This document shows positions 50,899 to 60,763 of a stretch of 64,000 bases of DNA, piece after piece. Source of the stretch: Vibrio aestivus (GTDB taxonomy: Bacteria > Pseudomonadota > Gammaproteobacteria > Enterobacterales > Vibrionaceae); NCBI GenBank assembly GCA_003263845.1, contig JYJN01000077.1, positions 87,429 to 151,428 on the forward strand. The letters run 5' to 3'. Each line of letters opens with the position of its first letter. Position 1 is the stretch's first letter. Position numbers and translations under genes: made by a program. The notes below the pieces were generated by a model. That model saw only the letters and a program-made list of their open reading frames with translations, had not been told where the DNA came from and made no database searches.

Positions 50899-52664
50899 GT
50901 GAACTTAAATATGAAGTTGACCAAATTATCTCTAACTAATTTCCGTTCGTTTCAACAAACACAAACGATCGATTTTTCGCCAGTGACCTTATTGTTTGGA
51001 CCAAATAGTGTTGGCAAAAGCTCGGTATTGATGGCCTTATTCTATCTTCAACAGATCCTCGATGAAGGACAATGTAATCCGCAACGAATTGAAGCAATGG
51101 CCAATAAGTATGTGGGTGGTTTTAAACATTTGGTCCACGGTAAAGACCTTTCAAAAAGTATTATCATCAAAGTTGAGTATCAGAAACCTGAAGTGACATC
51201 GGGGCACAGCTATAACGATAGCTTGTTCTTCATTGATGATATTCAAGAGAGGGAGAACAGCAATCAAGCGACTGATAAGCGTAAACTTTTGTCTATCAGC
51301 AGCCCGATTGAATGGGCTAACACCATTGCGATTGAACTCGAAATAAAATGGTCACATACGGCCAACACTGCATTTGTTAGTCGTCAGTCAGTTTGGTTGG
51401 ATGATGAGTTTATTGCTGAAGCTGTTAACCCTGAATGTTCTCCTAATGCTCAAATTCACTTGGTGAATTACTTGCACAAACTATTAGTGACCGACCAACA
51501 AGATAATTGGTTTGAATCCTATTGCTCTGATGGTGAACTGCATCCGTTCTTTGACCCTGCTCTTAGTGAGATGACGAAAAGCGATTACTCTAAAAGTGAG
51601 CATCAACAAGCCTTTAATGAGTCTGGCTCTTGTGGTGAGTTTCATGAATTTGTTTTGGGCTCTGCAACTTCGGAAGCTGAACTGACCGAGATTAGCTACC
51701 TTAATCAAAGGCAAAAACATGCTCTGTTTCAATACAAATCTGTCGGAGGAGTGCTCCCTCTAATGGGGCGGGGCTAACTACCAGTATTGAAGCGGACGAC
51801 GCTATTAATACGAAACGAATAGAAGAAGTGTTTAGTGACATTTTTGTCGCGAGCCTAGATAACTTGCAAGAACTGTTACGCGACAGCCTCACAATAGGGC
51901 CGTTACGACATATTCCTGATTCGACATTCGAACCCGATGCGAATATAAAGCAAAAAGATTGGTATAGCGGAAAAGCAAGCTGGGACATGGTGTTCAACGC
52001 AGACCAAAAGCTGCTTTCTAAGGTGAATTATTGGTTAGCAGGTAAGGAGCAGTTAGATTTAGGTTATGCCTTTGTTGGCAAAAGCGAACGGAGTGAAATT
52101 GAATACGTTCACGATCCAGATAGCTTTAGTGATGCGACGCGTGAACTCATCGATACAGGGCAAGGGCAACTCTCGTCAGAACCTTTTATCTCTAAAATGG
52201 CTTTCAAAAAGAATAATGTAACGCTTTGGGATCTTCACAACGATATTGAAGTCTGTGCTTCCGATATTGGTGCCGGAGTTTCACAAGTATTACCGCTTGT
52301 TGTCGCTGCGTCTTCGGCAAATAGAGGGCTTGTTTGTATAGAGCAGCCAGAGTTACATATTCACCCCAAAGCTCAGGTTGGGCTTGGCGATTTACTCACC
52401 CAAGCCCAGGAAAGCAATCAATTCCTAATAGAAACTCACAGCGAACATTTGATATTGCGGCTACTGCGCCGTATTCGTGAAACGACAGAGGGATCATTGC
52501 CTGAAGGGCTAAGCCCAGTTAGAAAAGAGGACGTGTCTATTATCTACCTTGAAACCGCTGAGCACGGCGTGATCGCACATCGGACGAGACTTACAGACGA
52601 TGGGGATTTAGAAACTGACTGGCCAAATGGTTTTTTTGATGAAAGGGATGAGGAGCTTTTCTAA
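50899..52664 (+). CDS. DUF3696-type AAA ATPase (OLD/ABC-like), operon gene 1 (frame interrupted once)
   Basis: About 588 residues after restoring one G near 51,770. It begins with the SMC/OLD-like NFRSFQQTQTIDF and Walker A FGPNSVGKSS. Late elements are the signature-like ASDIGAGVSQVLPL, Walker B VCIEQPELHIHPKAQ and the His switch ETHSEHLILRLLRR. A DUF3696-like tail ends RDEELF. No TOPRIM domain is present. GTG 50,899 is chosen for GGAGG just upstream. Its stop overlaps the start of the PLD-like gene, so sensor ATPase and partner are coupled. Such ATPases often trigger a neighbouring toxic effector. Confidence 0.82.
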
Positions 52665-53547
52665 TGTATAAGGAGATTGCGCTCGATCCGCACTGTCTCT
52701 CTGAGTTTCACTATTACGCTCTGTTAAAGAGTGCCTTTGGTTTTGAAAGTGGCCGCTATGTTGTTGCCCCAACTAAGGAATGGGTGAGAGAGGCTTATCA
52801 GTGTGTTAAGGCTTCAAGTATTTCTCCAACGAAACAAAAATCTATTACTAACTTTCTTAATAAATTACAACGAGAAAAGTCTCGCCCTTTAGTTCTTTTG
52901 CCTGCTGATAGAGCAATCTGGACAAGCGAGCATGGCTATGAAAATTGGGCTACGTGGGTTAAGTCGCAGCATGCTCTTAGGCAGTTCAATGCCGTTGTGT
53001 CTGAAAAAGAGCAAGAGGTGCATATCAATTATGAACAGATAATTGATGGTGATAACGCTTGGGTTGTTCCCCCACGCTTTGGATTGATAAAACCGAACGC
53101 GATATTTTGTCTGTGGTGGAACCGCTTCTGTATGTGGGCAAGGAGCTTATGATTGCTGATCCGTATTTTAAACTGCCCGGCAACAGATTGCTCAAGGCTA
53201 TTTTGAAGCGGGCAAGTGTGAGTAGCGTAAGAAAAGTCACTATTGTAACCGCTATGGAATGTAGCAATCTGGAAGGTGTTTATGAGCGAGAGTATAAACA
53301 ATTAGTTGGTGAATACGTGAGGCTGAATTATGTGCGGGTGCCAAACCAGTTTATTCATGACAGGTATATGCTAACTGATAAAGCTGCAATAAAGGCTGGT
53401 CAGGGTTTCTCAGTGGCTCCAGAGAAGGGGCTACAATCGGACCATCTAAGCATCAGCTTATGTGGTTTAGAAGAATATAAAGATACAAAAGCTCGTATCG
53501 AAGAGCACCAAAAGGAGCAACCTAGCAGCTGTTATCTTTTGGGCTAA
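52664..53547 (+). CDS. PLD-like protein, operon gene 2 (frame interrupted once)
   Basis: About 294 residues after restoring one base in a C-run near 53,078. The C-terminal half resembles a degenerate phospholipase-D fold: LMIADPYFKLPGNRLLKAIL, VTIVTAMEC, and one HDRYMLTD motif in place of a full HKD pair. The N-terminal half (MYKEIALDPHCLSEFHYY) has no family I recognise. It overlaps the ATPase gene by one base and precedes the NERD-pseudokinase gene by 26 bases. A nuclease or binding partner role is inferred. Confidence 0.62.
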
Positions 53548-53573
53548 CAATAAAATAAAGGCTTAAACAAAAA

Positions 53574-55622
53574 ATGGAATTACAGTTTAAAAGCGTATCA
53601 GGTAAAAACAACGTAGGGGACTTTACTTGGATACACCAATCGGGACGTCAGGCTTTAATTGCAGATATGGTATCGGGGTGTGATGTAAACAAAGGCCTCG
53701 ATCTACTGACAAGTTGGTTGGCGGTAAATCAAACTAGCGAGCCCTTTAAAGCATGTGACATGATTAATGAGTTACACGACCTATTTAGGGCGCATGAAGT
53801 GCAGTCAACGCTTGGGGTTATTACTCAGCAGTCTACAGAGTTTGAGCTCTGTTTAGTCGGAAATAATCGGTTATACAAGGTAGCTCAATGTGTTGAGCAA
53901 CTGGAAGAGATCGGGAATGAAATACACCCGACTTCTGTGGTGGGCAGCCAGTGCGCACCAGATATTCAGTTTAAGTCGTTGCCTGTTGATCCACTGGCTA
54001 AATTCATTTTGACGAGTGATGGCTTGAATAGTGCACATATGTGTTCATTGTCAATTACGTCAGATTCACTCAATAGCGGCCAGCTATATCATAAACTCTT
54101 ACCCGCGGTATGTGATAATGATTGGTCGGCGCTTGTTTTTCCAATGTCTGAGACGCAATCTTTCGTTAATCAACATTGGCCTTATAATCCATTTGTTGGT
54201 CCCCAAGAAGATAGGCTGCATGAACGAAGGGGCTTGTCTCAGATAGCCACAGAGTTGTTCAAACAACCCATATTTGATGGCTTTCGAATAGTCTCTTGCC
54301 CTCCAATCCTGAGTGAAAACTCATCTCGTCTATTCGATGGCCTTTTGATTTACCCATTTGGTGTTATTCCTCTTGAGTTGAAAGATCATCATGGCGCAAT
54401 CACGATTGATATGGGAACCAATAAGCGAAACAGTTTACTCGTCGACAATGACATTGGTCGGCGTTTTTTTGCCAATCCAGCGACTAAACTTCGCGAAGCG
54501 CTGAGGCGCTTTGGAGATTTACCGCAATTAAAGCCTCTGATGCCCGAATTAAAGAATACTGGCCTTGTTGTGTTTACCTCAGCTAATGTGGATGTTACAT
54601 GCCTATTTGAAGGTCAGTCCACGCCTTCTCCATTCATGCAGGCAGGGGAAGTATTAGTATCTACGTCTGCTCAACTTAGTGATGTGTTGCTTAAATTTTG
54701 CCGCGCTAGATTTGGCAAAAAAACAAAGCCAAGACTCACGGAATCCGAGATTAATCAGTTAGTGAAAGATCTCACTCTATTACCCACTCAACAGTTACAG
54801 GATGTGATCACCGTTGGTGACTATGAAGTGGAGTTAGCCCCAATAGACGCTGAATCTACCGATTACTTTACGGTATACAGTGCCCGTTTATTCAATGAAA
54901 AAGTATGGGCTAAGTGCTTTGAACTGGATCATTTGAGTGCCGTGCATCGTCAAAGTGAGTTGAAGAGCCTCGGACGAGAAGCTCTTGTTTTGAAAAGGTT
55001 AAGCCGTGTTGAAGGCGTGCAGCGATATCAGGACAAAGAGCTAGTAGACGACAGGTTTTACGTGTTTGTTGAGAAAGCTCCTGATACAAATCTAGAAGAT
55101 TGGCTACAACGCAATCCAAGCCGAACTGAGCGGCTTAATCTTCTTATTGAGCTTGCTGGAACACTTGAAGAGATCCAGAGTGTGGGAGAGCCTGAGGTGA
55201 TACACCGTGCAATCAATTTATCCAATGTACGTGTTGGGCAAGATGGTAAACCAGTATTAATCAACTTTGAACTTTGCCAACAAGAGATGGTAGCCACACT
55301 CCCCTTAAATGCGAGAAGAACGTTTGATCAAAAATACCAAGCGCCAGAGGTAAATGAGCCTGGTCAGTCACTGACGTTTGCTGCCGATGTGTTTAGTTTG
55401 GGTGTGATCACTTTTTATGTGTTGAGTGGCAGGTTTCCGTTTGAACAGTCAGCCAAAGAATTAGTGACCAAGGGGCGACGGCGCGGCTTTTGGCAGCAAA
55501 TATGTGAACAACTTGAATTGCCAACTGAGAACGCAGAGTTTTGGCAAAGAATCCTACATATTACTCCTAAGTATCGCCCTGCGATTAAACAAGTAATGGA
55601 GGTCCTAGAGGCATGGAAATGA
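53574..55622 (+). CDS. PP2C-like, NERD nuclease and pseudokinase fusion, operon gene 3
   Basis: 682 residues, intact. Residues 1-210 look like a PP2C phosphatase relic (ALIADMVSG, LVGNNRLYKV, KFILTSDGLN) in which the metal-binding ADG reads ADM. Residues about 215-400 are a NERD domain with a PD-(D/E)XK-like core (RLFDGLLIYPFGVIPLELK). Residues about 440-682 are a protein-kinase fold that keeps the VWAKCF lysine but has HRAINLSN for HRDxKxxN and INFELC for the DFG. It is therefore probably a catalytically dead kinase. It overlaps the active kinase gene by ten bases. A decayed copy of its start lies at 29.7 kb. Confidence 0.8.
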   Translation: MELQFKSVSGKNNVGDFTWIHQSGRQALIADMVSGCDVNKGLDLLTSWLAVNQTSEPFKACDMINELHDLFRAHEVQSTLGVITQQSTEFELCLVGNNRLYKVAQCVEQLEEIGNEIHPTSVVGSQCAPDIQFKSLPVDPLAKFILTSDGLNSAHMCSLSITSDSLNSGQLYHKLLPAVCDNDWSALVFPMSETQSFVNQHWPYNPFVGPQEDRLHERRGLSQIATELFKQPIFDGFRIVSCPPILSENSSRLFDGLLIYPFGVIPLELKDHHGAITIDMGTNKRNSLLVDNDIGRRFFANPATKLREALRRFGDLPQLKPLMPELKNTGLVVFTSANVDVTCLFEGQSTPSPFMQAGEVLVSTSAQLSDVLLKFCRARFGKKTKPRLTESEINQLVKDLTLLPTQQLQDVITVGDYEVELAPIDAESTDYFTVYSARLFNEKVWAKCFELDHLSAVHRQSELKSLGREALVLKRLSRVEGVQRYQDKELVDDRFYVFVEKAPDTNLEDWLQRNPSRTERLNLLIELAGTLEEIQSVGEPEVIHRAINLSNVRVGQDGKPVLINFELCQQEMVATLPLNARRTFDQKYQAPEVNEPGQSLTFAADVFSLGVITFYVLSGRFPFEQSAKELVTKGRRRGFWQQICEQLELPTENAEFWQRILHITPKYRPAIKQVMEVLEAWK

Positions 55623-56437
55623 TGACAGACGGAAGCGGACAGCAGTATCCAATCGAGAAGACGATTTATCAATGTGAAGCGACAAAGCGTGCTTTTTATC
55701 GAGTGAAACTACCAAAGCTAGGGCTTTACTATGGCCTAAAAGAGATCGCAGTAAAGGAGACACGGGCAATTAAGGCAATTAAAAATGAAATTGTCGCTTT
55801 GAATCGTCTTCCGTTTGGTATCGCTGCAAGGTGTCACCAATATTGGCAGCAGGGCAACAAGCATTACTTATTAATGGATTGGATTGAAGGAATACCACTT
55901 AATGAATATGCCGGATCTGCTCCTGTTAGTCGACAAGATTTTGCTCAGCGAGTTAAGGTCGCCGAGAAAGTAGGTAAGAAGCTAGCTGAACTTCATCGAT
56001 ACAGTGTGACCCATCGGGATCTTAAGCCCGAAAATGTCGTAATACATACAGATAGAAACGGTAATGTAAGGGATGTCAGCCTAATTGATTTCGGCCTTTC
56101 AAATCAAAAAAGGCATTTTGAAGAAGGGACAGCCCACTATCGCTCTCCCGAGCAGGAGTTCATGCGTAATACCAATTTAACCTTGTCATCCGATGTTTTT
56201 TCTTTCTCTCAATTAGTGCATTTTTTGCTTGTTGGTGAGCCTTTGATGCTTCAACCCAATTTTGAAGGTAGTGATTGGGATGAGTTGACTTTGGTATTGC
56301 CGGATTTCACTCCCATGAATTTAAAAAACACCTTACAACAGGGTTTACAGTTTGATGCTCAAAAACGTATTAAGGCTGTATTCCCGCTTGTTAAAGCGTT
56401 GCAAGAGGCTTCAAGAAAACTCGAAGGTAGGAGGTAA
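55613..56437 (+). CDS. Ser/Thr protein kinase, operon gene 4
   Basis: 274 residues, one kinase domain with nothing attached. The catalytic elements are complete: LKEIAVKETRAIKAIKNEI for Lys and Glu, the hinge LLMDWIEG, THRDLKPENVV, LIDFGLS, and GTAHYRSPEQ for the activation segment end. It has no transmembrane helix. Placed between a pseudokinase and a helicase, it probably phosphorylates operon partners or is gated by the pseudokinase. Confidence 0.87.
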   Translation: MEMMTDGSGQQYPIEKTIYQCEATKRAFYRVKLPKLGLYYGLKEIAVKETRAIKAIKNEIVALNRLPFGIAARCHQYWQQGNKHYLLMDWIEGIPLNEYAGSAPVSRQDFAQRVKVAEKVGKKLAELHRYSVTHRDLKPENVVIHTDRNGNVRDVSLIDFGLSNQKRHFEEGTAHYRSPEQEFMRNTNLTLSSDVFSFSQLVHFLLVGEPLMLQPNFEGSDWDELTLVLPDFTPMNLKNTLQQGLQFDAQKRIKAVFPLVKALQEASRKLEGRR

Positions 56438-56442
56438 CGACC

Positions 56443-59433
56443 ATGCTATCTAATAATCAAAGTGTTCCTTTTTGGCCAGAAGACAAAACGGCGAACTACT
56501 CATCCGTATTACCTCTGTTATATAAATTGGGCAACAAATATTTAGACAGTAACTGGCCAGATAATGGACCGAGTCAGGAGACCGTGATCAGTCAGCTAAA
56601 AAGTGCTCGCCGTGGTTGGATTTCGTCGTTCAAACCTAAGGATAAAGACTCTGTCTTTGTGACCTTATTGATTGGTAAATATAAAGTCACCATAAATGTT
56701 GCAAAAAGTGACAGCAAGCCTCGCCTTTGGCTCGGTCGGTTTTATTACGCCAACAATCAAGATCGTCAAAGAATGTTAGAACAAGGTACTCTGTTGGATT
56801 TTGAAGGGGTTAACTTTCTGACTGGGCGAGAATTTGGTACAGGTCTAGAGAATAGCTCGAGTTGGTTTTCATCGGGGGCATATGCTTCAGAGCTACTCAA
56901 AGTAATAAACTCGCCATGGAATGTGGACGGTCAAGAAGTTGCGCCAAAAGAAGAGCCAGAAGATTCGTTGTCCTACAAAGAGCAAGAAATGGTTGACGTG
57001 CTTCGCTGCTTTATTGATTCTGAGTATGAGTTAGAAAGGATAGCGGCACAGCAGTGCATGCCTTTTAATGCGACATCGATAACTGCTCGAAGTGAAAGAA
57101 CAACCTATCGCCTTCATTATGAAGTTAAGTTTGATGAATGGGATTACAAAAGGCTGATTGACACCCAGCCTACCTTACTCGAAATGTTAAACGAGATGCG
57201 TGAACCCACCGATGTATTGATGGAGGTGACTGACCTTAACCCTGTCGAAAATGAGCCGACCATCCATGTGAGTATCGAGAAGCAAGCACTTAATTCAAAG
57301 ATCCCAGATGAAGCTCTACTCACTATTGCGGCCTTGCCAACACTTAAGAAGGTGAGAAATGCTGTTGTAGACTCGTTGGAGTCGAAGGCATCTAAAAATC
57401 CATGGTTACTACCTTTAGCCGCTGATGCGTACAATCATAATCCGCTGACTCCTGTAAAAGTACCTATTCCACCAAGTAAGTTTCCGCCGACACCTTCACA
57501 AGTTAAAGCGATAGATAGTGGTGCTGGTAGTGATGATTACACTCTTGTTCTAGGGCCTCCAGGAACAGGCAAGACAACCGTAATTTTGCAATGGGTTAAG
57601 TACTTTGCTTCGCAGGGTAAGCGTGTTTTAGTCACATCGCAAAACAATAAAGCCGTAGATAACGTACTCGAACGGTTAGCAGAAGAAGATGATTTTGAAT
57701 GTTTAAGAATTGGCAATGAAAACAAGATTAGCTCTTGCCTTGAAGACATCACCTTGGACAATAAAGCAGCGCAGCTTCAGGCTCGAATGTTTAGTGCTGG
57801 AGATGAAACACTTCAGACCCTTCAAAACCAATTAGAGTATATTAAAGAGCTGCTTACTCGGCGCAATGACATTATTGAACAGATGGATAAGGCGGAGAAA
57901 GCACAAAATGATCATGCTGACTTTAACAATGGCCTTAAGGAGCTCAAACACCGATTAGCTGATACGGAGTCAGAGATACTTTCGCAAGACAACGCTATCC
58001 GTCGTTTAAACGTTCAGTTGAGTGAGTTAGCCCAGAAAGAGTGGCCTATATTCAAAATGGTCTCGCGCTGGTTAAATAAAAAGAAAACTGGCCTAATCAA
58101 TAGAAGGATTGCCAAGACACATCAAAAGTCTGGTGAGTTAAGTCAATTGAGGAGTGAAACACTTTTATCGATTTCACAGACAGAGCAAAAGATTATTGAC
58201 TGTCAAAGCCTCGTGGACATCTGCAACGAAAACGTCGATGGTTTTTTTAAGCAGGTCGATTCTCTCATCGATGAAATTGAGATGCCTGGCAGTTCTGGTA
58301 AGCGAGTAACGAAACTGGAGTTGGTTCAACTAGATGAATTGTTCATTAAATTGTCTGGTGTCCATACCAACCTCTCTCAATGGTTCAATAAGCTAAAAAC
58401 CGAACGACAGCAAGCTCTGTATAAAATCTTGATTGAAAATGTAAATGTGGTTGGCGCGACTTGTATCGGTATTAATACCAAAGCACTGTTCCGCGAGCTG
58501 GACTTTGACGTTGTGATTGTTGATGAATCTGGACAAATTCAACTTCATAATTTAATTGTGCCGCTTTCTCGTGCAGGAAAAGCCATTTTAGTAGGAGATC
58601 ACAAACAGTTGCCGCCAGTAGTCAGTGATGAAGTACTTGAAGAAATAGAGTTGAAGGACTTTGAAGACTATAAAGACCTTTATCGGCTCAGCTGGTTTGA
58701 GCATTTATGGAATGCGGCACCAGAAGATAGAAAAATCATGTTGGATACTCAGTTCCGTTGCCCTTCTATGATTAGTGATTTTGTTTCTGATGCATTCTAC
58801 GAGGGTAAATACTTTGCTGGTGTAGGGATGGATAAAAAGAAACCATTACTTGCTTATTGTCCTCAGCCAATGGTATGGATTGACACAACTTGGTTAGAAG
58901 ATAAGGCGGAGAAAGCAACGTCAGAAGATGGTCGAGCAGTTGTTAAAGACAATACTTGTGAGACTAAGCTAGTCATTGAGTTACTTAAGTCTTCGATCAA
59001 AGAAATGCCTGAATTAGCTGAGAAGCGAGAGATTGGCGTCATTGTCCCTTATGCGAACCACGTGAAAGCAATTCAAAATGCGATTCGCAAAGAGAAGCAG
59101 CGTGGTCAGCTATTGGAACTTACCATGCCTTTGAACGAACTAGTTGCATCAGTGGATAGTTTTCAAGGTCAAGAGCGTGATCTTATTATCTTTACTTTTA
59201 CACGCTCAAATCGTCAAGGGAAAGTGGGTTTTCTATCTGATTGGCGTCGATTAAATGTGGCTCAAACTCGAGCGAAGAAACAATTGATTATGGTTGGTGA
59301 TTCACAGACTCTCACCAAGGGCGCAGATCGAAAAGGGGCAAATGACGCGGAATTTAAGAAAGCCATGGTTCTACTCAAGAGCCAATGCCACCAAAAAAGG
59401 TGCGCTATTGCAAGCCGCTCAGTTCTTACCTAG
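56443..59433 (+). CDS. UPF1-like SF1 helicase, operon gene 5
   Basis: 996 residues to the first stop. Residues 1-350 are an N-terminal region without recognised family. The motor has Walker A LGPPGTGKTT, motif II VIVDESGQ, III LVGDHKQLPPV, IV DTQFRCP, V SVDSFQGQERDLIIF and VI RRLNVAQTRAKKQL. A long coiled coil (about 455-640) is inserted between motifs Ia and II. The +1 frame stays open to 59,518, ending at the start of gene 6; a lost GC pair near 59,380 would extend the protein by about 40 residues. SF1B enzymes of this type unwind RNA or DNA 5' to 3'. Confidence 0.87.
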   Translation: MLSNNQSVPFWPEDKTANYSSVLPLLYKLGNKYLDSNWPDNGPSQETVISQLKSARRGWISSFKPKDKDSVFVTLLIGKYKVTINVAKSDSKPRLWLGRFYYANNQDRQRMLEQGTLLDFEGVNFLTGREFGTGLENSSSWFSSGAYASELLKVINSPWNVDGQEVAPKEEPEDSLSYKEQEMVDVLRCFIDSEYELERIAAQQCMPFNATSITARSERTTYRLHYEVKFDEWDYKRLIDTQPTLLEMLNEMREPTDVLMEVTDLNPVENEPTIHVSIEKQALNSKIPDEALLTIAALPTLKKVRNAVVDSLESKASKNPWLLPLAADAYNHNPLTPVKVPIPPSKFPPTPSQVKAIDSGAGSDDYTLVLGPPGTGKTTVILQWVKYFASQGKRVLVTSQNNKAVDNVLERLAEEDDFECLRIGNENKISSCLEDITLDNKAAQLQARMFSAGDETLQTLQNQLEYIKELLTRRNDIIEQMDKAEKAQNDHADFNNGLKELKHRLADTESEILSQDNAIRRLNVQLSELAQKEWPIFKMVSRWLNKKKTGLINRRIAKTHQKSGELSQLRSETLLSISQTEQKIIDCQSLVDICNENVDGFFKQVDSLIDEIEMPGSSGKRVTKLELVQLDELFIKLSGVHTNLSQWFNKLKTERQQALYKILIENVNVVGATCIGINTKALFRELDFDVVIVDESGQIQLHNLIVPLSRAGKAILVGDHKQLPPVVSDEVLEEIELKDFEDYKDLYRLSWFEHLWNAAPEDRKIMLDTQFRCPSMISDFVSDAFYEGKYFAGVGMDKKKPLLAYCPQPMVWIDTTWLEDKAEKATSEDGRAVVKDNTCETKLVIELLKSSIKEMPELAEKREIGVIVPYANHVKAIQNAIRKEKQRGQLLELTMPLNELVASVDSFQGQERDLIIFTFTRSNRQGKVGFLSDWRRLNVAQTRAKKQLIMVGDSQTLTKGADRKGANDAEFKKAMVLLKSQCHQKRCAIASRSVLT

Positions 59434-59510
59434 GGAGAAAACAGTAAAACGTCCCCAAACTTCTAAATCAGCGAATGAACGACGCTCAAATCAACCATTG
59501 GTAAAAGAAA

Positions 59511-60763
59511 ATGGCTAAAAAGAAGACGAACAGTAATCCATACTTTAATGTGATGAAAAGTTACAGTGCGGTACTAAGCTCTCATATTGGCTCTGGAGAG
59601 ACGCTTTTTTATGTACGAGATAACCTTTTACCTATTTTGAACGTTAAGATTTTGGTGAAAGAGAGAAGTCGTGAAGAATTGAATGACACGGATTTGATGA
59701 TTTTCAAACTCATTGAGCAAGGGGTGAGCTCAGTGAAATCGATTGTCACTTTGACAGGCTAGCCGAAAAGTTAGTGACGAAGCACTTAAGTGAGATGGCT
59801 GGGCGCTCGTTTGTTGCAATGCACAACAACTGCTTTTTTCTTACTGACTTAGGTAAAGAAACACTTGAGCATGGTGTCCCGATTAGAATCGTGCAGAGAG
59901 CCTTTCGATATTGCGCGGTGTCCGAGCAGCTTCTTCCTAGAGAGGCTTACAAGTTGCCTTATACTGAGGTAGATAAGATTCGCAATAACGAGTTTTCCCG
60001 TAATGTACGGTATAACCATGTGATGGAAGAATCTCAGCTTGTCAGCTTGCAAGGAATGGACTTAGCGAAGGTCAAATCTAAACGCGATTTGAGTATTACT
60101 GATGAAGCCCTATCGTTCGATGAAATCGTAGGTTATTCATCCGGTTATCTTCAGACTAAAATCTTCCTAGTAGGCAAGAACGCACCAGAGAGGGCGATTA
60201 TTGCATTTGGGAAAACTTGTTTGGAGTATGGTCTAAAAGAAATTCTCAATACGATCACGGGTCTAAAAGACAGCAAAATCAAAGAAAAGCTGGATGAATT
60301 GTTTAAAAGAGATAACGTTCCTTATGGTGAAGGCCAATTGTCCGTCGATCAGTTTGGTTTGCCGATAGTGAATATCGCTAGAGCAAATCATGAGTGGCTT
60401 TCAAAAAGTCTCGAATCCGGGCAGCAGGCGATTCTTATGTGTGGGACGGATACCCTACCAGCGAAGCCAGTCGGCCTTAAAGGCTATGGTAAATCCGCCA
60501 ATTTGTCTGGATTAACAATACGATACAATCTACTTGATAAACAGTTACAAAATGATGCTGCAAAGTTACGAAGTTACATAGAACGGTGCGATTCCTACAT
60601 GGCTATTCCTTATGATGAGAGGAAATACCCAAAACTCACACAATACATTGAGAAGTCGATCTCTAAAGAGGAAATAGCGGAGCTAAAGCGCTTGGCAGAG
60701 CAATATTCGATTCCACGGGTAAGTAAAACTTTACCGAAGCAGGCAGTGGTAACAGATCAATGA
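59511..60763 (+). CDS. Winged-helix protein of unknown function, operon gene 6 (frame interrupted once)
   Basis: About 417 residues after restoring one G near 59,760 (ACA-GGC-TAG to ACA-GGG-CTA). Residues 55-120 look like a winged helix (LMIFKLIEQGVSSVKSIVTL, then LVTKHLSEM and CFFLTDLGKETLE). The rest is a mixed alpha/beta region (YLQTKIFLVGKNAPERAIIA) and a helical tail. I recognise no enzyme motif. Its stop overlaps the start of gene 7 by ATGA-type coupling. Confidence 0.65.

Noticed and set aside
53574..59433. Assignment of the kinase-helicase operon to BREX, DISARM or TerY-P
   Set aside because: No PglX, PglZ, BrxC, DISARM methyltransferase/DUF1998 or TerY-type VWA is encoded in or beside the operon.
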